NCBI GenBank assembly: GCA_022843505.1
Contig: JALHNN010000007.1
Coordinates: forward strand, 1 to 18,215
Direction: 5' to 3'
Length of the DNA stretch: 18,215 nt
Source of the DNA: Sulfuritalea sp.
GTDB lineage: Bacteria; Pseudomonadota; Gammaproteobacteria; Burkholderiales; Rhodocyclaceae
Shown: in pieces, positions 5,641 through 12,234 of the stretch
Position numbering within the stretch: the stretch's first letter is position 1
Layout: every line of letters begins with the position of its first letter
Made by a program: the position numbers and the translations under genes
The notes under the pieces: generated by a model
Database searches by the model: none
Seen by the model: the letters and a program-made list of their open reading frames with translations, nothing else
What the model was told of the DNA's origin: nothing

Positions 5641-7635
5641 TCAGAGCAGGGTCACCGAAGCGAGGTTAATCGCCTGCACGGAGCCCTGATCGATGTACCA
5701 GAACGTGCATTCCGGGCTTGTGCGGGCATTGCGAACGGCGGCAGACGCGGGCTTGACCTGAAGGAAGTATCCCGTCGCCTGCAGCGTGGCGGAAATGTCG
5801 ATGCCCGCCGCAGCATTGACAGCCGCGATCTGCGACTGCGACAGCGTGGCCGGACCGAATGCGCCGAAGTTGAGCGCGGCCTGAATCGCATCGCCGAGCG
5901 CCGCCTCGATCATGGCATAGCCCGCGGTCGAATAGGGGATGGACCGCGCACCCTCCAATAGCGTCAGCAGCGCGACCTGGAATGCGTTGCTCATCCACAC
6001 TTGATTGATGTAGGTGTCGAGCCAGCGGTAGTCGCCGGTGACGAGGCCGCGCTGAAACCACGTGAACCCCGGATTGGCCGTCCCGAACGCGCCATAGGCG
6101 TTATACCCGTTGCCGTAGGAGTTGGCGACGAGCGGCTGGCCGTACAGGTTGGCCGCGACCGTGGCGTCGGTCAGCGTGGCCAGCAGGCCGTCCTGAGATC
6201 GGTAGGCAAACGACACGCGGCCGTTCCGGCGCGAGAAGTCGATTGCAGCTGCGGTGCCCATTACGAATGCGGCGAGACTGATGCCTGCGTCGGCATCCCA
6301 CCCCGCCGCCGCCTCGCCTTCAAGCAGGCACGTCCCGGAGTTGTCGTTGTTCGCGAGGATGTAGCCGAGGCTCGCCGTCGCCGGCAGAGTCGTCTGCGGC
6401 GTGGTGTCGGTGTCCCAGCACACATAGCAGAAGCGGTTGTTTTTCGACGTGTTCCAAGCGGCGAACGCTTGCTTGACGGTGTTGCCCGACGAGTCCGGAT
6501 CGAATGCCGTGGTGAACATGACCCAGTTCGGATTGATGCCGACGATGCCGTCCATGAACGTGGCCGGGACTGCGGCATCGGCGCCCTGCGACGTGACCGC
6601 GCCGGTCGCGGAAGTCAACTTGAGCGAGGACGACAGCGAGCCGGTGGCGAACGCCGCCGTGCTTTCCGGCGCGCCGGTAATGCCCGACGTGATCAGGAAA
6701 CCCCCGGACGTGGAGTCGTAGGTGACGGTTACCGCCGTGGCCTTGGTCGTCATCGATTCCGACGCCACGCGCTGATTTGCGCCCGACGTGATGTAGGTGC
6801 CGGTGGCGCCCGCTCCCGTTCCAAGAGACGTGATGATTGCGTCGGAGCCGGACGAGTCGACCGTCTGCCCCACGGCGATGGTGCCGGACGCCACGGCCGA
6901 GACGTTGAGAATTTTCGAATTGATGGTCAACGACCCAGAGCCCACCGTCTGCGACTCGCTGACCGTGTACGTGCCGGTGCCCCCGGTCCCGGTGCCAAGC
7001 GCCGTGATCAGCGTGCCAGCCGTGACGCCAGCGCCGGTGACCTCGTCGCCCACGGAAATCAGTCCGGACGCCACGGCCGAAACGGTGAGAGTCGTTCCGG
7101 AGATTGCCCCGGTGATCGCCGCACCGAACTCGCCGGTCAGCGTGGCCTGCGTCGGCGCCGCGGCGTTGAGCGCCGTCTGAATGATCGAAGCGGCGGACGA
7201 GAAGCTCGATGCGGCCGACAGGTTGACCGAGCCTGCATTGCGCGCATAGCCGTCCACGACGACGTTGAGCGCGCCGGACAGCGCCTGAATCTGCGCCAGC
7301 GTCATGGCCGAGACGTCGCCGCCGCGAAGATAGGCCGCCACCGCGTTTTGATGGTACTGCGCGACCAGAAGTGAGGCCGGCGCCTTGGTCGCGCCGCGAT
7401 AGCCGCCGAAATAACCTGTGCCGCGATTGGTCGCGCCGCCCGCAAAGATCGCCTCGGTCGAGCCCGACCCGAAATAGTCCGCCACCGCTTCGGGGGACGT
7501 GAAAGTGGCCACGGTGCCGACCGGGACGCGCGAACTGGTCGTCAGCAGGAGGCCCCGAACATCGACGCCATCGCCGCCAGCCCCCAGCACGCTCGGCGCG
7601 ACGTTCACAAGGGTGTTGGCAGGAATCGTGGTCAT
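5641..7635 (-). CDS. Contractile tail sheath protein (DUF3383) with two inserted Gly/Thr modules
   Basis: A 664-residue protein starting at ATG 7635, with AGGAGA upstream. The opening (IPANTLVNVAPSVLGAGG) and the later LLLTTSSRVPVG, F-T-S-P-E-A-V-A-D-Y-F-G and Y-F-x-G-Y are the DUF3383 sheath N-terminus. The C-terminal domain follows from about residue 355 (ATFMDGIVGINPNWVMFTT), with W-x-A-D-A-G-I, G-R-V-S-F-A-Y-R-S-Q-D-G-L and a conserved end (NARTSPECTFWYIDQGSVQ). Between the helix ending about residue 165 and the strand V-T-V-T-Y-D-S (302-308) lie about 130 extra residues, made of two copies of the Gly/Thr module found elsewhere in this window. They probably form an outward-facing bulge on the sheath, since that is where sheath proteins tolerate insertions. 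Confidence 0.88.
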   Translation of the reverse strand: MTTIPANTLVNVAPSVLGAGGDGVDVRGLLLTTSSRVPVGTVATFTSPEAVADYFGSGSTEAIFAGGATNRGTGYFGGYRGATKAPASLLVAQYHQNAVAAYLRGGDVSAMTLAQIQALSGALNVVVDGYARNAGSVNLSAASSFSSAASIIQTALNAAAPTQATLTGEFGAAITGAISGTTLTVSAVASGLISVGDEVTGAGVTAGTLITALGTGTGGTGTYTVSESQTVGSGSLTINSKILNVSAVASGTIAVGQTVDSSGSDAIITSLGTGAGATGTYITSGANQRVASESMTTKATAVTVTYDSTSGGFLITSGITGAPESTAAFATGSLSSSLKLTSATGAVTSQGADAAVPATFMDGIVGINPNWVMFTTAFDPDSSGNTVKQAFAAWNTSKNNRFCYVCWDTDTTPQTTLPATASLGYILANNDNSGTCLLEGEAAAGWDADAGISLAAFVMGTAAAIDFSRRNGRVSFAYRSQDGLLATLTDATVAANLYGQPLVANSYGNGYNAYGAFGTANPGFTWFQRGLVTGDYRWLDTYINQVWMSNAFQVALLTLLEGARSIPYSTAGYAMIEAALGDAIQAALNFGAFGPATLSQSQIAAVNAAAGIDISATLQATGYFLQVKPASAAVRNARTSPECTFWYIDQGSVQAINLASVTLL
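6745..6921 (-). repeat. Gly/Thr module, copy 2 of the sheath
   Basis: Sheath residues about 239-297. It keeps ILNVSAVASGTIAVGQTV and T-S-L-G-T-G-A-G-A-T-G-T-Y, but has lost the middle G-x-G-V-x-A-G-T segment (SSGSDAIIT instead), so it is the most degenerate copy. The 17 bases at the V-A-S-G region (ccggacgccacggccga on the plus strand) are identical to sheath copy 1. Confidence 0.75.
6925..7110 (-). repeat. Gly/Thr module, copy 1 of the sheath
   Basis: Sheath residues about 176-237: G-A-I-S-G-T-T-L-T-V-S-A-V-A-S-G, then VGDEVTGAGVTAGTLITALG and T-G-T-G-G-T-G-T-Y-T-V-S-x-S-Q-T-V. It is one of the best-kept copies. It is preceded by a second head-like fragment (LTGEFGAA), suggesting a partial duplication of the module start. 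Confidence 0.85.
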
Positions 7636-7688
7636 TGACGTTCTCCTAGCGCTTCGAGCCCATTAACACGGCCGTCCGGATTCGACAA

Positions 7689-8423
7689 TCATGGCGGATA
7701 GGCCGCATCGACATCGACGATGCCGACCACCGCTTCGTCGGCAAACTGCTGCGGTACGCGAACGGCTTGGTTGACCTGCATCGACGCCTCCAGCACCCAC
7801 CGCCATTCATATTGCTGGTTCTCGTTGATGAACGGCACCTGACGCGGATCGTCGGCATACAAGGGCACGACGCCGAGATTCTGGTCGGCAAACACCTGCA
7901 CGCCGTATGGATCGCGCATGGTCGTCGCGACGGTCTGTGCCAGATCGGCGGATGTGTTGTCCAACGTGTGAAAATCGAGTTGAAACGTCACCTCCGCACC
8001 TTGCTCAAGCACGTTTTGACCCGCCGACAGGGTTTGCGAGGCAAGCGTCTGCCCCACGGACACCGAATAGGTGCCGACCCCGCCCGGTGTTCCGGACAAC
8101 TGGTCGACGATCTTGGTGTTGGCCGCCACGCCTGTGCCGAACACACTGGCCCCCTCATTGATCGTTCCGAACGCCACCGCAGTCACGGTCAGAACAGCGG
8201 GAGACGCCGCGATCGATCCGGTAAACCGCACATCCTCCGGAGTGTCGATGTTGGTGCGCAGACGCGCGAAGCGAAGCGGCGTCATGATCACGAACGACGA
8301 TGCCCGCGGCGACGGCACGCGATTATCGTTGCCCGCGATGATTTCGACGCTGGACGGCAGCACTTGGGCGAGGAAGTTGCCCAAGGCGATTTGCGCGGCG
8401 TCCTGCGTCGGCGTTACGGTCAT
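7689..8423 (-). CDS. Neck/tail terminator protein (gp12-like, LIC_12616 family) with inserted module
   Basis: A 244-residue protein whose ATG overlaps the previous stop (ATGA). Residues 1-64 have the family's N-terminus: a helix with ALGNFLAQVLPSSVEIIAGNDNRVP, then S-S-F-V-I-M-T-P-L-R-F-A-R-L-R-T-N. From residue 142 the family resumes with G-A-E-V-T-F-Q-L-D-F-H, D-N-T-S-A-D-L-A-Q-T-V-A-T, M-R-D-P-Y-G-V, and ends with N-E-N-Q-Q-Y-E-W-R-W-V-L-E-A-S-M-Q-V-N. Residues 68-132 are a Gly/Thr module placed between the two strands of the core. The family caps the tail tube or joins it to the head neck. It is placed just before the sheath gene, as expected. Confidence 0.75.
   Translation of the reverse strand: MTVTPTQDAAQIALGNFLAQVLPSSVEIIAGNDNRVPSPRASSFVIMTPLRFARLRTNIDTPEDVRFTGSIAASPAVLTVTAVAFGTINEGASVFGTGVAANTKIVDQLSGTPGGVGTYSVSVGQTLASQTLSAGQNVLEQGAEVTFQLDFHTLDNTSADLAQTVATTMRDPYGVQVFADQNLGVVPLYADDPRQVPFINENQQYEWRWVLEASMQVNQAVRVPQQFADEAVVGIVDVDAAYPP
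8028..8222 (-). repeat. Gly/Thr module in the neck terminator
   Basis: Residues about 68-132: T-G-S-I-A-A-S...L-T-V-T-A-V-A-F-G-T-I, then G-x-G-V-A-A-N-T-K-I-V and G-T-P-G-G-V-G-T-Y-S-V-S-V-G-Q-T-L-A-S. The DNA at its start (8203-8222) matches the cement gene at 14581-14600 in 19 of 20 bases and in the same reading frame, coding TGSIAAS in both. Confidence 0.85.
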
Positions 8424-8986
8424 CGGTAGAACAGCACGTTGAGTTTGGCACCGCCCGCCTGTTCGATGAACCGCAGCGCGGAAAACGTCCCCACGTAGGC
8501 AATGGCCGCGCCCGCCGCGATCGGCATCCCGACGCCAGCCGTGGGAGTGCCGCCGTCGTCGCGGTAGCGAACGGCCTGCGCTTCCGCCGCGATATATGCC
8601 GACGTGGCCCCGCTCGGCACGCCGCCCGCCGTCAGGCTATCGGCGCTCGCCGTCGTTGGTCGCGACGTGACATAAACTCCGGCGCCGCCGGTGACGCCCG
8701 ACGTCTGCCGCACGATTGTCGTTCCGGCCACAACGCCCGTCCCCGCCACCTGATCTCCGGGGCGGATCGTGCCGGTCACCGACGCCGCCGTCAGTGCGGT
8801 CCCGGCCCCGGTCCCGGTAAACGACGCCCGAACGCACGTCGCGGCATCGATCGCCGCAGACGAGCCAAGCGACGTGAGTTGGCAATAGCCGACTGGCACG
8901 ACGCGCGTGACGGTCTGCTGTTGAGCCGCCGCCCCCCCGGTAAAGGTCAGAAGCGCCAGCGCAACGAGAACATGAAGCATCGCCAT
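8420..8986 (-). CDS. Exported phage protein of unknown role with signal peptide and inserted module
   Basis: A 188-residue protein. ATG 8986 has GAGG at the stop of the small gene upstream. Residues 1-21 are a clear signal peptide: short N-region, hydrophobic LHVLVALALLTFTGG, and an A-x-A cleavage site before QQQTV; there is no lipobox cysteine. The mature protein begins V-P-V-G-Y-C-Q-L-T-S-L and has a second cysteine at 51, which may pair with Cys35. Residues 55-119 are a Gly/Thr module. The C-terminal part (A-Y-I-A-A-E-A-Q-A-V-R-Y-R-D-D-G-G-T-P-T-A-G-V-G-M-P, then S-A-L-R-F-I-E-Q...K-L-N-V-L-F-Y-R) is a pattern I have seen in other phage structural clusters, but I know no assigned function. 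Being exported to the periplasm is odd for a gene amid connector genes. Confidence 0.75.
   Translation of the reverse strand: MAMLHVLVALALLTFTGGAAAQQQTVTRVVPVGYCQLTSLGSSAAIDAATCVRASFTGTGAGTALTAASVTGTIRPGDQVAGTGVVAGTTIVRQTSGVTGGAGVYVTSRPTTASADSLTAGGVPSGATSAYIAAEAQAVRYRDDGGTPTAGVGMPIAAGAAIAYVGTFSALRFIEQAGGAKLNVLFYR
8630..8824 (-). repeat. Gly/Thr module in the exported 188-residue protein
   Basis: Residues about 55-119: F-T-G-T-G-A-G-T-A-L-T-A-A-S-V-T-G-T-I, then G-D-Q-V-A-G-T-G-V-V-A-G-T-T-I-V and T-G-G-A-G-V-Y-V-T-S. The final strand has diverged (SRPTTASADS), but the order of the motifs is the same as in the other copies. Confidence 0.78.
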
Positions 8987-8993
8987 TTTTGCC

Positions 8994-9152
8994 TCACAGG
9001 GTCCAGGAAGGCTTCGGCATGAACTCCTTGGCCTTCGGCTCGCGAATCATCGGAAGCACAACGACATCTGCTTCGCACGATTTCGGTTGATCCGCATCTT
9101 CCGTGCGCCGCCGCCGCTCGTAATCCCGCATCAGAACAACCTTGTCGTCCAT
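8994..9152 (-). CDS. Small charged protein of unknown function (52 residues)
   Basis: A 52-codon frame from ATG 9152 to TGA 8996-8994, fitted tightly between two genes: it starts one base after the upstream stop (TGACATG) and ends seven bases before the next ATG. The peptide begins MDDKVVLMRDYERRRRTEDADQ and ends with a Lys/Pro-rich stretch (REPKAKEFMPKPSWTL). It is strongly charged, with no signal peptide or membrane segment. The close fit to both neighbours is the main reason to believe it is translated. A short protein with this acidic-start, Arg-cluster, Lys/Pro-end layout is often found at this place in related clusters, but I cannot give a function. Confidence 0.65.
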   Translation of the reverse strand: MDDKVVLMRDYERRRRTEDADQPKSCEADVVVLPMIREPKAKEFMPKPSWTL

Positions 9153-9153
9153 G

Positions 9154-9744
9154 TCAGCCCCCGTTTTGCAGAGTCATGACCGCCTTCGACCAGCCCGCGC
9201 CCTCCCAGTAGTCCTCAAGCGCCTGCACCACAAGCCACACGGTCCCATCAGGTAGTGTGACCAGATCGCCGCCCTTGAGCCGCACGCGCACGACGCCGTT
9301 AACATCGGCCGAAACATAGATCGCCCGGCGCTCGCCACCGATATTCAGGGACTCGGTCTGCTGCAGATCGCGCCACGACAACGGCTGGACATGCGCCAGC
9401 AACGACATAGACGTCGTCATGGCCACCGACGCCACGGTTTGCGACTGCGTCACCGAATAGGTGCCCGTGCCGCCATCGGTGCCGGTCAGTTGTGCCGTGA
9501 TCGCGGTGCCAGCCGCAACGCCCGCGCCGGAGATCGTCTGTCCCGGCTGCAGCTTGCCCGACGCCACAGCAGTTGCGGTCAGAACAGTCCCGGCGATCGA
9601 TCCGGTCAAGGCACCCGGAGTCGCATACAGGGGGGTGCGGGTTCGGTTGGCCTGCGGGGTGGAGCCAACGCTGATTTGCACGCCGACTACGACGCGCGCC
9701 AGCACCGCGTCGGTGAGGGGGGAGACAATCGCGTGGAGGTTCAC
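9154..9744 (-). CDS. Connector-region virion protein of unknown role with inserted module
   Basis: A 196-residue protein starting with GTG 9744; GGGGG lies about six bases upstream. The first 45 residues (MNLHAIVSPLTDAVLARVVVG...) are followed by a Gly/Thr module at 46-110. The rest continues with L-L-A-H-V-Q-P-L-S-W-R-D-L-Q-Q-T-E-S-L-N-I-G-G-E-R-R-A-I-Y-V, then V-V-R-V-R-L-K-G-G-D-L-V-T-L-P-D-G-T-V-W-L-V-V-Q and a terminal W-S-K-A-V-M-T-L-Q-N-G. The segment order suggests a small beta-barrel neck/tail protein that is interrupted by the module just before V-Q-P-L-S. It precedes the exported protein and the neck terminator. No function can be named with confidence; a role in head-tail joining is inferred from position. 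Confidence 0.72.
   Translation of the reverse strand: MNLHAIVSPLTDAVLARVVVGVQISVGSTPQANRTRTPLYATPGALTGSIAGTVLTATAVASGKLQPGQTISGAGVAAGTAITAQLTGTDGGTGTYSVTQSQTVASVAMTTSMSLLAHVQPLSWRDLQQTESLNIGGERRAIYVSADVNGVVRVRLKGGDLVTLPDGTVWLVVQALEDYWEGAGWSKAVMTLQNGG
9415..9609 (-). repeat. Gly/Thr module in the connector-region protein
   Basis: Residues about 46-110: L-T-G-S-I-A-G-T-V-L-T-A-T-A-V-A-S-G-K-L, then GQTISGAGVAAGTAI and T-G-T-D-G-G-T-G-T-Y-S-V-T-Q-S-Q-T-V-A-S. It is close to the consensus. Its DNA shares 14 identical bases (gcgatcgatccggt) with the neck terminator copy and 18 (ataggtgcccgtgccgcc) with cement copy 2. Confidence 0.88.
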
Positions 9745-9815
9745 CTATGCCCCCGGCTATCAGATGCGCAATAACCGCATTGCGCTTGTTGCGCACTCGA
9801 ACAGACGGAAAACGG

Positions 9816-9856
9816 TGGGGGGATAAGCGGGCTTTTACTTACCGCGTATCCCCCCA
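9816..9856 (-). terminator. Hairpin after the Gly/Ala-rich fibre gene, possible terminator
   Basis: Bases 9816-9825 (TGGGGGGATA) pair with 9847-9856 over 10 bp; after one A-G mismatch, GCGG (9827-9830) pairs with CCGC (9842-9845), leaving an 11-nt loop. On the minus strand it starts five bases after the stop codon at 9862, and the transcript continues CCGTTTTCC. The U-run is short, so termination is probably partial if it happens. The gap 9745-9861 also holds a 7-bp hairpin (GCGCAAT 9766-9772 with ATTGCGC 9779-9785). Confidence 0.55.
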
Positions 9857-9861
9857 GTCGC

Positions 9862-10944
9862 TCACACCGGAGCCATGCATGCGGTCACGGCAATGCCGGA
9901 CGACGCCTGAATGGCATCCGCGAAGTCCACGGCCAGCCGGTCGCCCGCCGCGAGCGTCCGGGTCGCTACCGTGGACACGACCGTGCCCGCTTGCACGGTA
10001 TTGGCCGTGGCGTTGAGATTGAAGGCTGCGTCAAGCAGATCGGCCCCGGCCCCCGGCGCATCGGTGGACGTGTCCTTGGTCACCTGCAACGTCGAAGCAC
10101 CGCCAGCCGCCACGGCATGCACCTGCGAAATCGACACCACGTAAAGCGGCCGGGTCGCGATGAAGAAGACCGAGTCCGTCGCCGCCGCCGGCGCGCCGAT
10201 CGTAAAGAACGTCGCGCAGGTCAGTCCGGCATTGCCGTTGATTTTGACCAGCCCCGGCGTCCCGGTGGAGACGGCATCGCCGGGAGTGAGTTCGATGTCG
10301 CCGCCTGCGTTGGTGCCCCCGGCCCCGTTGCCGGCCGCGATGGTAACCGAGGCCCCGTTGCCGGACGTGGCCGAGCCCACGGTCAGGCTGATTGCCCCCG
10401 CAGCGCCCGACGTAGCCCCGCCGGCGCCGGAAGTAAGGGCAATGGCCCCACCGGCCCCGGTCGCCCCGCCGGCCCCGCCAGTGAGCCCCACAGCCCCGCC
10501 AGCGGCGCTTCCAGAGCCGGCCCCGCCAACCACCGAACCGGCCCCGCCAGCCGAGTTGCCGGCCGAGGCCGCACCGCCCGTCAGGGATACCGCGCCGCCT
10601 GCCCCGGAAGTGGCCCCGCCCGCCCCGCCGACGATAGGGACGGCCCCGCCCGCCGCGGTGGCGGACGCCGCCGCCTGGCCCGTCACACCGAGAGACGCGT
10701 CCCCGCCGACAACGGCGTTGGCCGTCAGGGTTGTAAACGTGGCTGCCGCCGGCGTCGTCTGATTGATCACCATGTTGTCGATGGTGCCCGGCGTGCCGGA
10801 CCGCGTCGGAGCCGTGAACGGGAAAACGACGTCTCCGCGCGATGTGAAAAAGGTCGTGTTGCCGCTGGTTTGGGCCGCGATCAGGCCGACGCCGAAAAGC
10901 AGCATGCCAACGGCAAGGAGGGGCTTCAGAAATCTGGTGCTCAT
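9862..10944 (-). CDS. Exported Gly/Ala-repeat fibre-like protein
   Basis: A 360-residue protein with GGGAG before ATG 10944. Residues 1-24 are a signal peptide (KPLLAVGMLLFGVGLIAA, cleavage likely after AAQ or A-A). Residues 47-77 contain G-T-P-G-T-I-D-N-M-V-I-N-Q-T-T-P-A-A-A-T-F-T-T-L-T, a motif common at the start of phage tail fibre and adhesin shafts. Residues 98-224 are imperfect repeats of G-G-A-[VI]-x-L-T-x-G-x-G-G-A, likely a glycine-rich beta-solenoid. The C-terminal domain (about 245-360) has V-F-F-I-A-T-R-P-L-Y-V-V-S-I-S-Q-V-H-A-V and L-A-A-G-D-R-L-A-V-D-F, a compact beta domain seen in other phage clusters. Function is unknown; a surface fibre or exported adhesin-like protein is the best inference. 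Confidence 0.75.
   Translation of the reverse strand: MSTRFLKPLLAVGMLLFGVGLIAAQTSGNTTFFTSRGDVVFPFTAPTRSGTPGTIDNMVINQTTPAAATFTTLTANAVVGGDASLGVTGQAAASATAAGGAVPIVGGAGGATSGAGGAVSLTGGAASAGNSAGGAGSVVGGAGSGSAAGGAVGLTGGAGGATGAGGAIALTSGAGGATSGAAGAISLTVGSATSGNGASVTIAAGNGAGGTNAGGDIELTPGDAVSTGTPGLVKINGNAGLTCATFFTIGAPAAATDSVFFIATRPLYVVSISQVHAVAAGGASTLQVTKDTSTDAPGAGADLLDAAFNLNATANTVQAGTVVSTVATRTLAAGDRLAVDFADAIQASSGIAVTACMAPV
10273..10653 (-). repeat. Gly/Ala-rich coding repeat of the fibre-like protein
   Basis: Residues about 98-224 are made of imperfect units of roughly 16-24 residues, each with G-G-A followed by a hydrophobic-x-L-T strand and a G-A-G-G-A turn. In DNA this appears on the plus strand as runs of gccccgcc/ggccccgccggc. 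Unit length varies and no two neighbouring units are identical, so it is an old repeat rather than a recent tandem expansion. Confidence 0.7.
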
Positions 10945-10956
10945 TTTCGTCTCCCG

Positions 10957-11406
10957 TCAGGACAACTCGACCTCGTGGTCGATGCTGTTGATCATGTGCG
11001 AGGTGTCGATCAGCGGCTTCGCGAAGCCCTTACGCGCAATCGTGCTCGGTGCCAATGGGGGAGTGTTCGTGTTCACGATTGACTCCCGCAACTGCCCGGC
11101 GATGGCCTCGCCCGCGATATGCAGCGACTTTTCGATGTCGTAGTCGTTGGCGACGATCAGGTCGGCGATGGCCCGTGGCCACTCGTCTTGCTTCGCCGCG
11201 ACCATGTTGCGGAAGAACGGGCGAGGCGGGATGTTGGCGCGCGGCGCGCCGAAGTCCTGTATGGCCGCGACCATCGCCACCGGGGTGCCGTCCGGATAGC
11301 GCGCATTTTCCAGAAAGCCGACAGACAGCGTCCCGCCGCGCCCCACCGCTTGAGCGATGTCGCGAAGCCGACGCTTCAACTTGTCCCCTCCGGAAATGCT
11401 CGCCAT
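10957..11406 (-). CDS. HK97 gp10-like head-tail connector / tail completion protein
   Basis: A 149-residue protein. ATG 11406 is chosen because it follows the previous stop by four bases; the longer open frame upstream overlaps two other genes out of frame. Residues 1-35 hold K-L-K-R-R-L-R-D-I-A and a strand V-G-F-L-E-N-A-R-Y-P-D-G-T. Then come V-A-A-I-Q-D-F-G-A-P (47-55) and N-I-P-P-R-P-F-F-R-N-M (58-68). The Q-x-F-G...I-P-P-R-P-F-F-R motif is the hallmark of gp10/gpS-like tail completion and connector proteins. The C-terminal half is helical with P-L-A-P-S-T-I-A-R-K-G and L-I-D-T-S-H-M-I-N-S-I, again typical of that family. It would bind the top of the tail or the connector. Confidence 0.75.
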   Translation of the reverse strand: MASISGGDKLKRRLRDIAQAVGRGGTLSVGFLENARYPDGTPVAMVAAIQDFGAPRANIPPRPFFRNMVAAKQDEWPRAIADLIVANDYDIEKSLHIAGEAIAGQLRESIVNTNTPPLAPSTIARKGFAKPLIDTSHMINSIDHEVELS

Positions 11407-11410
11407 CGGA

Positions 11411-11734
11411 TCACGCCGCCTCGGGTCCGCGATCATCGTTGGTTTTGACCAGCCCCGGCGGCACCGCGTCGGGGTTGCCAGCGCCGCCGTCGTCGGGGGG
11501 GGGCACCGGGTTGAGCTTTTGGAGACCGTTGTTCTTTTTCTTGGGTTCCGCAGGGGCCGACTCCAAGCCCAGCGCGATGCGGTCGCGCCGCGTCTGGTCC
11601 TCGTCCACGACCAGCGGCGCGCGCGACGGAGCGCCGCTGCTGAAGCGCGGGATGCGGGAGCGGCGCCAGTCGCGGTCAACCTCATCGAGGTATGCCTCAA
11701 TGCGGGAAACGCGGAGTTCGAGTTCGTCGGACAT
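11411..11734 (-). CDS. Hypothetical charged protein (107 residues)
   Basis: ATG 11734 has AAGGAGA at good distance, and the stop TGA (11413-11411) lies four bases before the next start, so this is a real operon member. The N-terminus is helical and acidic (MSDELELRVSRIEAYLDEVDRDWR), the middle is Arg/Asp-rich (VVDEDQTRRDRIALGLES), and the last 45 residues are Pro/Gly/Lys-rich and likely disordered (PAEPKKKNNGLQKLNPVPPP then DDGGAGNPDAVPPG). The heptad-like spacing of the first 25 residues suggests a short coiled coil. I do not recognise a family. Position between DUF4054 and the gp10-like protein suggests a connector accessory or assembly factor. Confidence 0.65.
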   Translation of the reverse strand: MSDELELRVSRIEAYLDEVDRDWRRSRIPRFSSGAPSRAPLVVDEDQTRRDRIALGLESAPAEPKKKNNGLQKLNPVPPPDDGGAGNPDAVPPGLVKTNDDRGPEAA

Positions 11735-11744
11735 GGGAGTCTCC

Positions 11745-12215
11745 TTACTGTCGCGGATAGAAGCCGCTCAGGGTGCTTGGCACGATGGTTGGGTTTGCCA
11801 AATAGCGGGCGGTCCGGTACTGCGCCGTCGCCTGCCAGAACATGAATCCGTATTGCGTCTGCGCGAACCACGTCGCCAGTTCGGCGCCGCCCTTCGCCAC
11901 GTCGGTCATGCCGACCGACACCGAGCCCTGTGACGCCGACGTGATCTGCCCCACCGTGCCCGGCTGAGAGTTGCCGGTCGCTGCAGGATTGCCATTGGCG
12001 TCTTTCGGCGACATCAGCCACGCGATGTGCGCGGTCAGCATATAGGCGATGCGGGTAAACCGCGCGGCCCCCGACGCATAGGCCGGGTTGGTCGTCTCGT
12101 TCTGGAAGAACGCATCGCCCATGTCGAAATAGTTCTGCAATTGCGGCTCCGACAACGCCGCGAAGACGGGATAGGCCGCGATGAAGTCGGCGTAGTTGAA
12201 TGCGACCGCTGCCAT
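11745..12215 (-). CDS. DUF4054 head-tail connector protein
   Basis: A 156-residue protein. ATG 12215 is preceded by GGGATAGG; an upstream ATG at 12278 in the same frame falls inside the previous gene. The protein begins MAAVAFNYADFIAAYPVFAAL and continues with L-Q-N-Y-F-D-M-G-D-A-F, R-I-A-Y-M-L-T-A-H-I-A-W-L, a Gly/Ser-rich loop (S-Q-P-G-T-V-G-Q-I-T-S-A-S-Q-G-S-V-S-V), and W-F-A-Q-T-Q-Y-G-F-M-F-W. The Y-P-x-F opening, the A-H-x-x-x-L helix, the I-T-S-A-S-x-G-S-V-S-V loop and the T-x-Y-G-x-x-F-W end are all DUF4054 marks. Members have the fold of head completion adaptors that sit on the portal ring. It is placed just after the capsid block, as expected. Confidence 0.82.
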   Translation of the reverse strand: MAAVAFNYADFIAAYPVFAALSEPQLQNYFDMGDAFFQNETTNPAYASGAARFTRIAYMLTAHIAWLMSPKDANGNPAATGNSQPGTVGQITSASQGSVSVGMTDVAKGGAELATWFAQTQYGFMFWQATAQYRTARYLANPTIVPSTLSGFYPRQ

Positions 12216-12234
12216 CGACCTATCCCGCCATTCC

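Noticed and set aside
6001..7374. Plus-strand open frame of 457 codons antisense to the sheath
   Set aside because: Arg-rich, patternless product; the minus strand holds a recognisable DUF3383 sheath.
10160..10762. Plus-strand Pro/Ala-rich frame of 200 codons that looks like a proline-rich cell surface protein
   Set aside because: It is the antisense image of the Gly/Ala repeat (Gly codons read backwards give Pro/Ala). The minus-strand gene has a ribosome binding site, signal peptide and conserved C-terminal domain.
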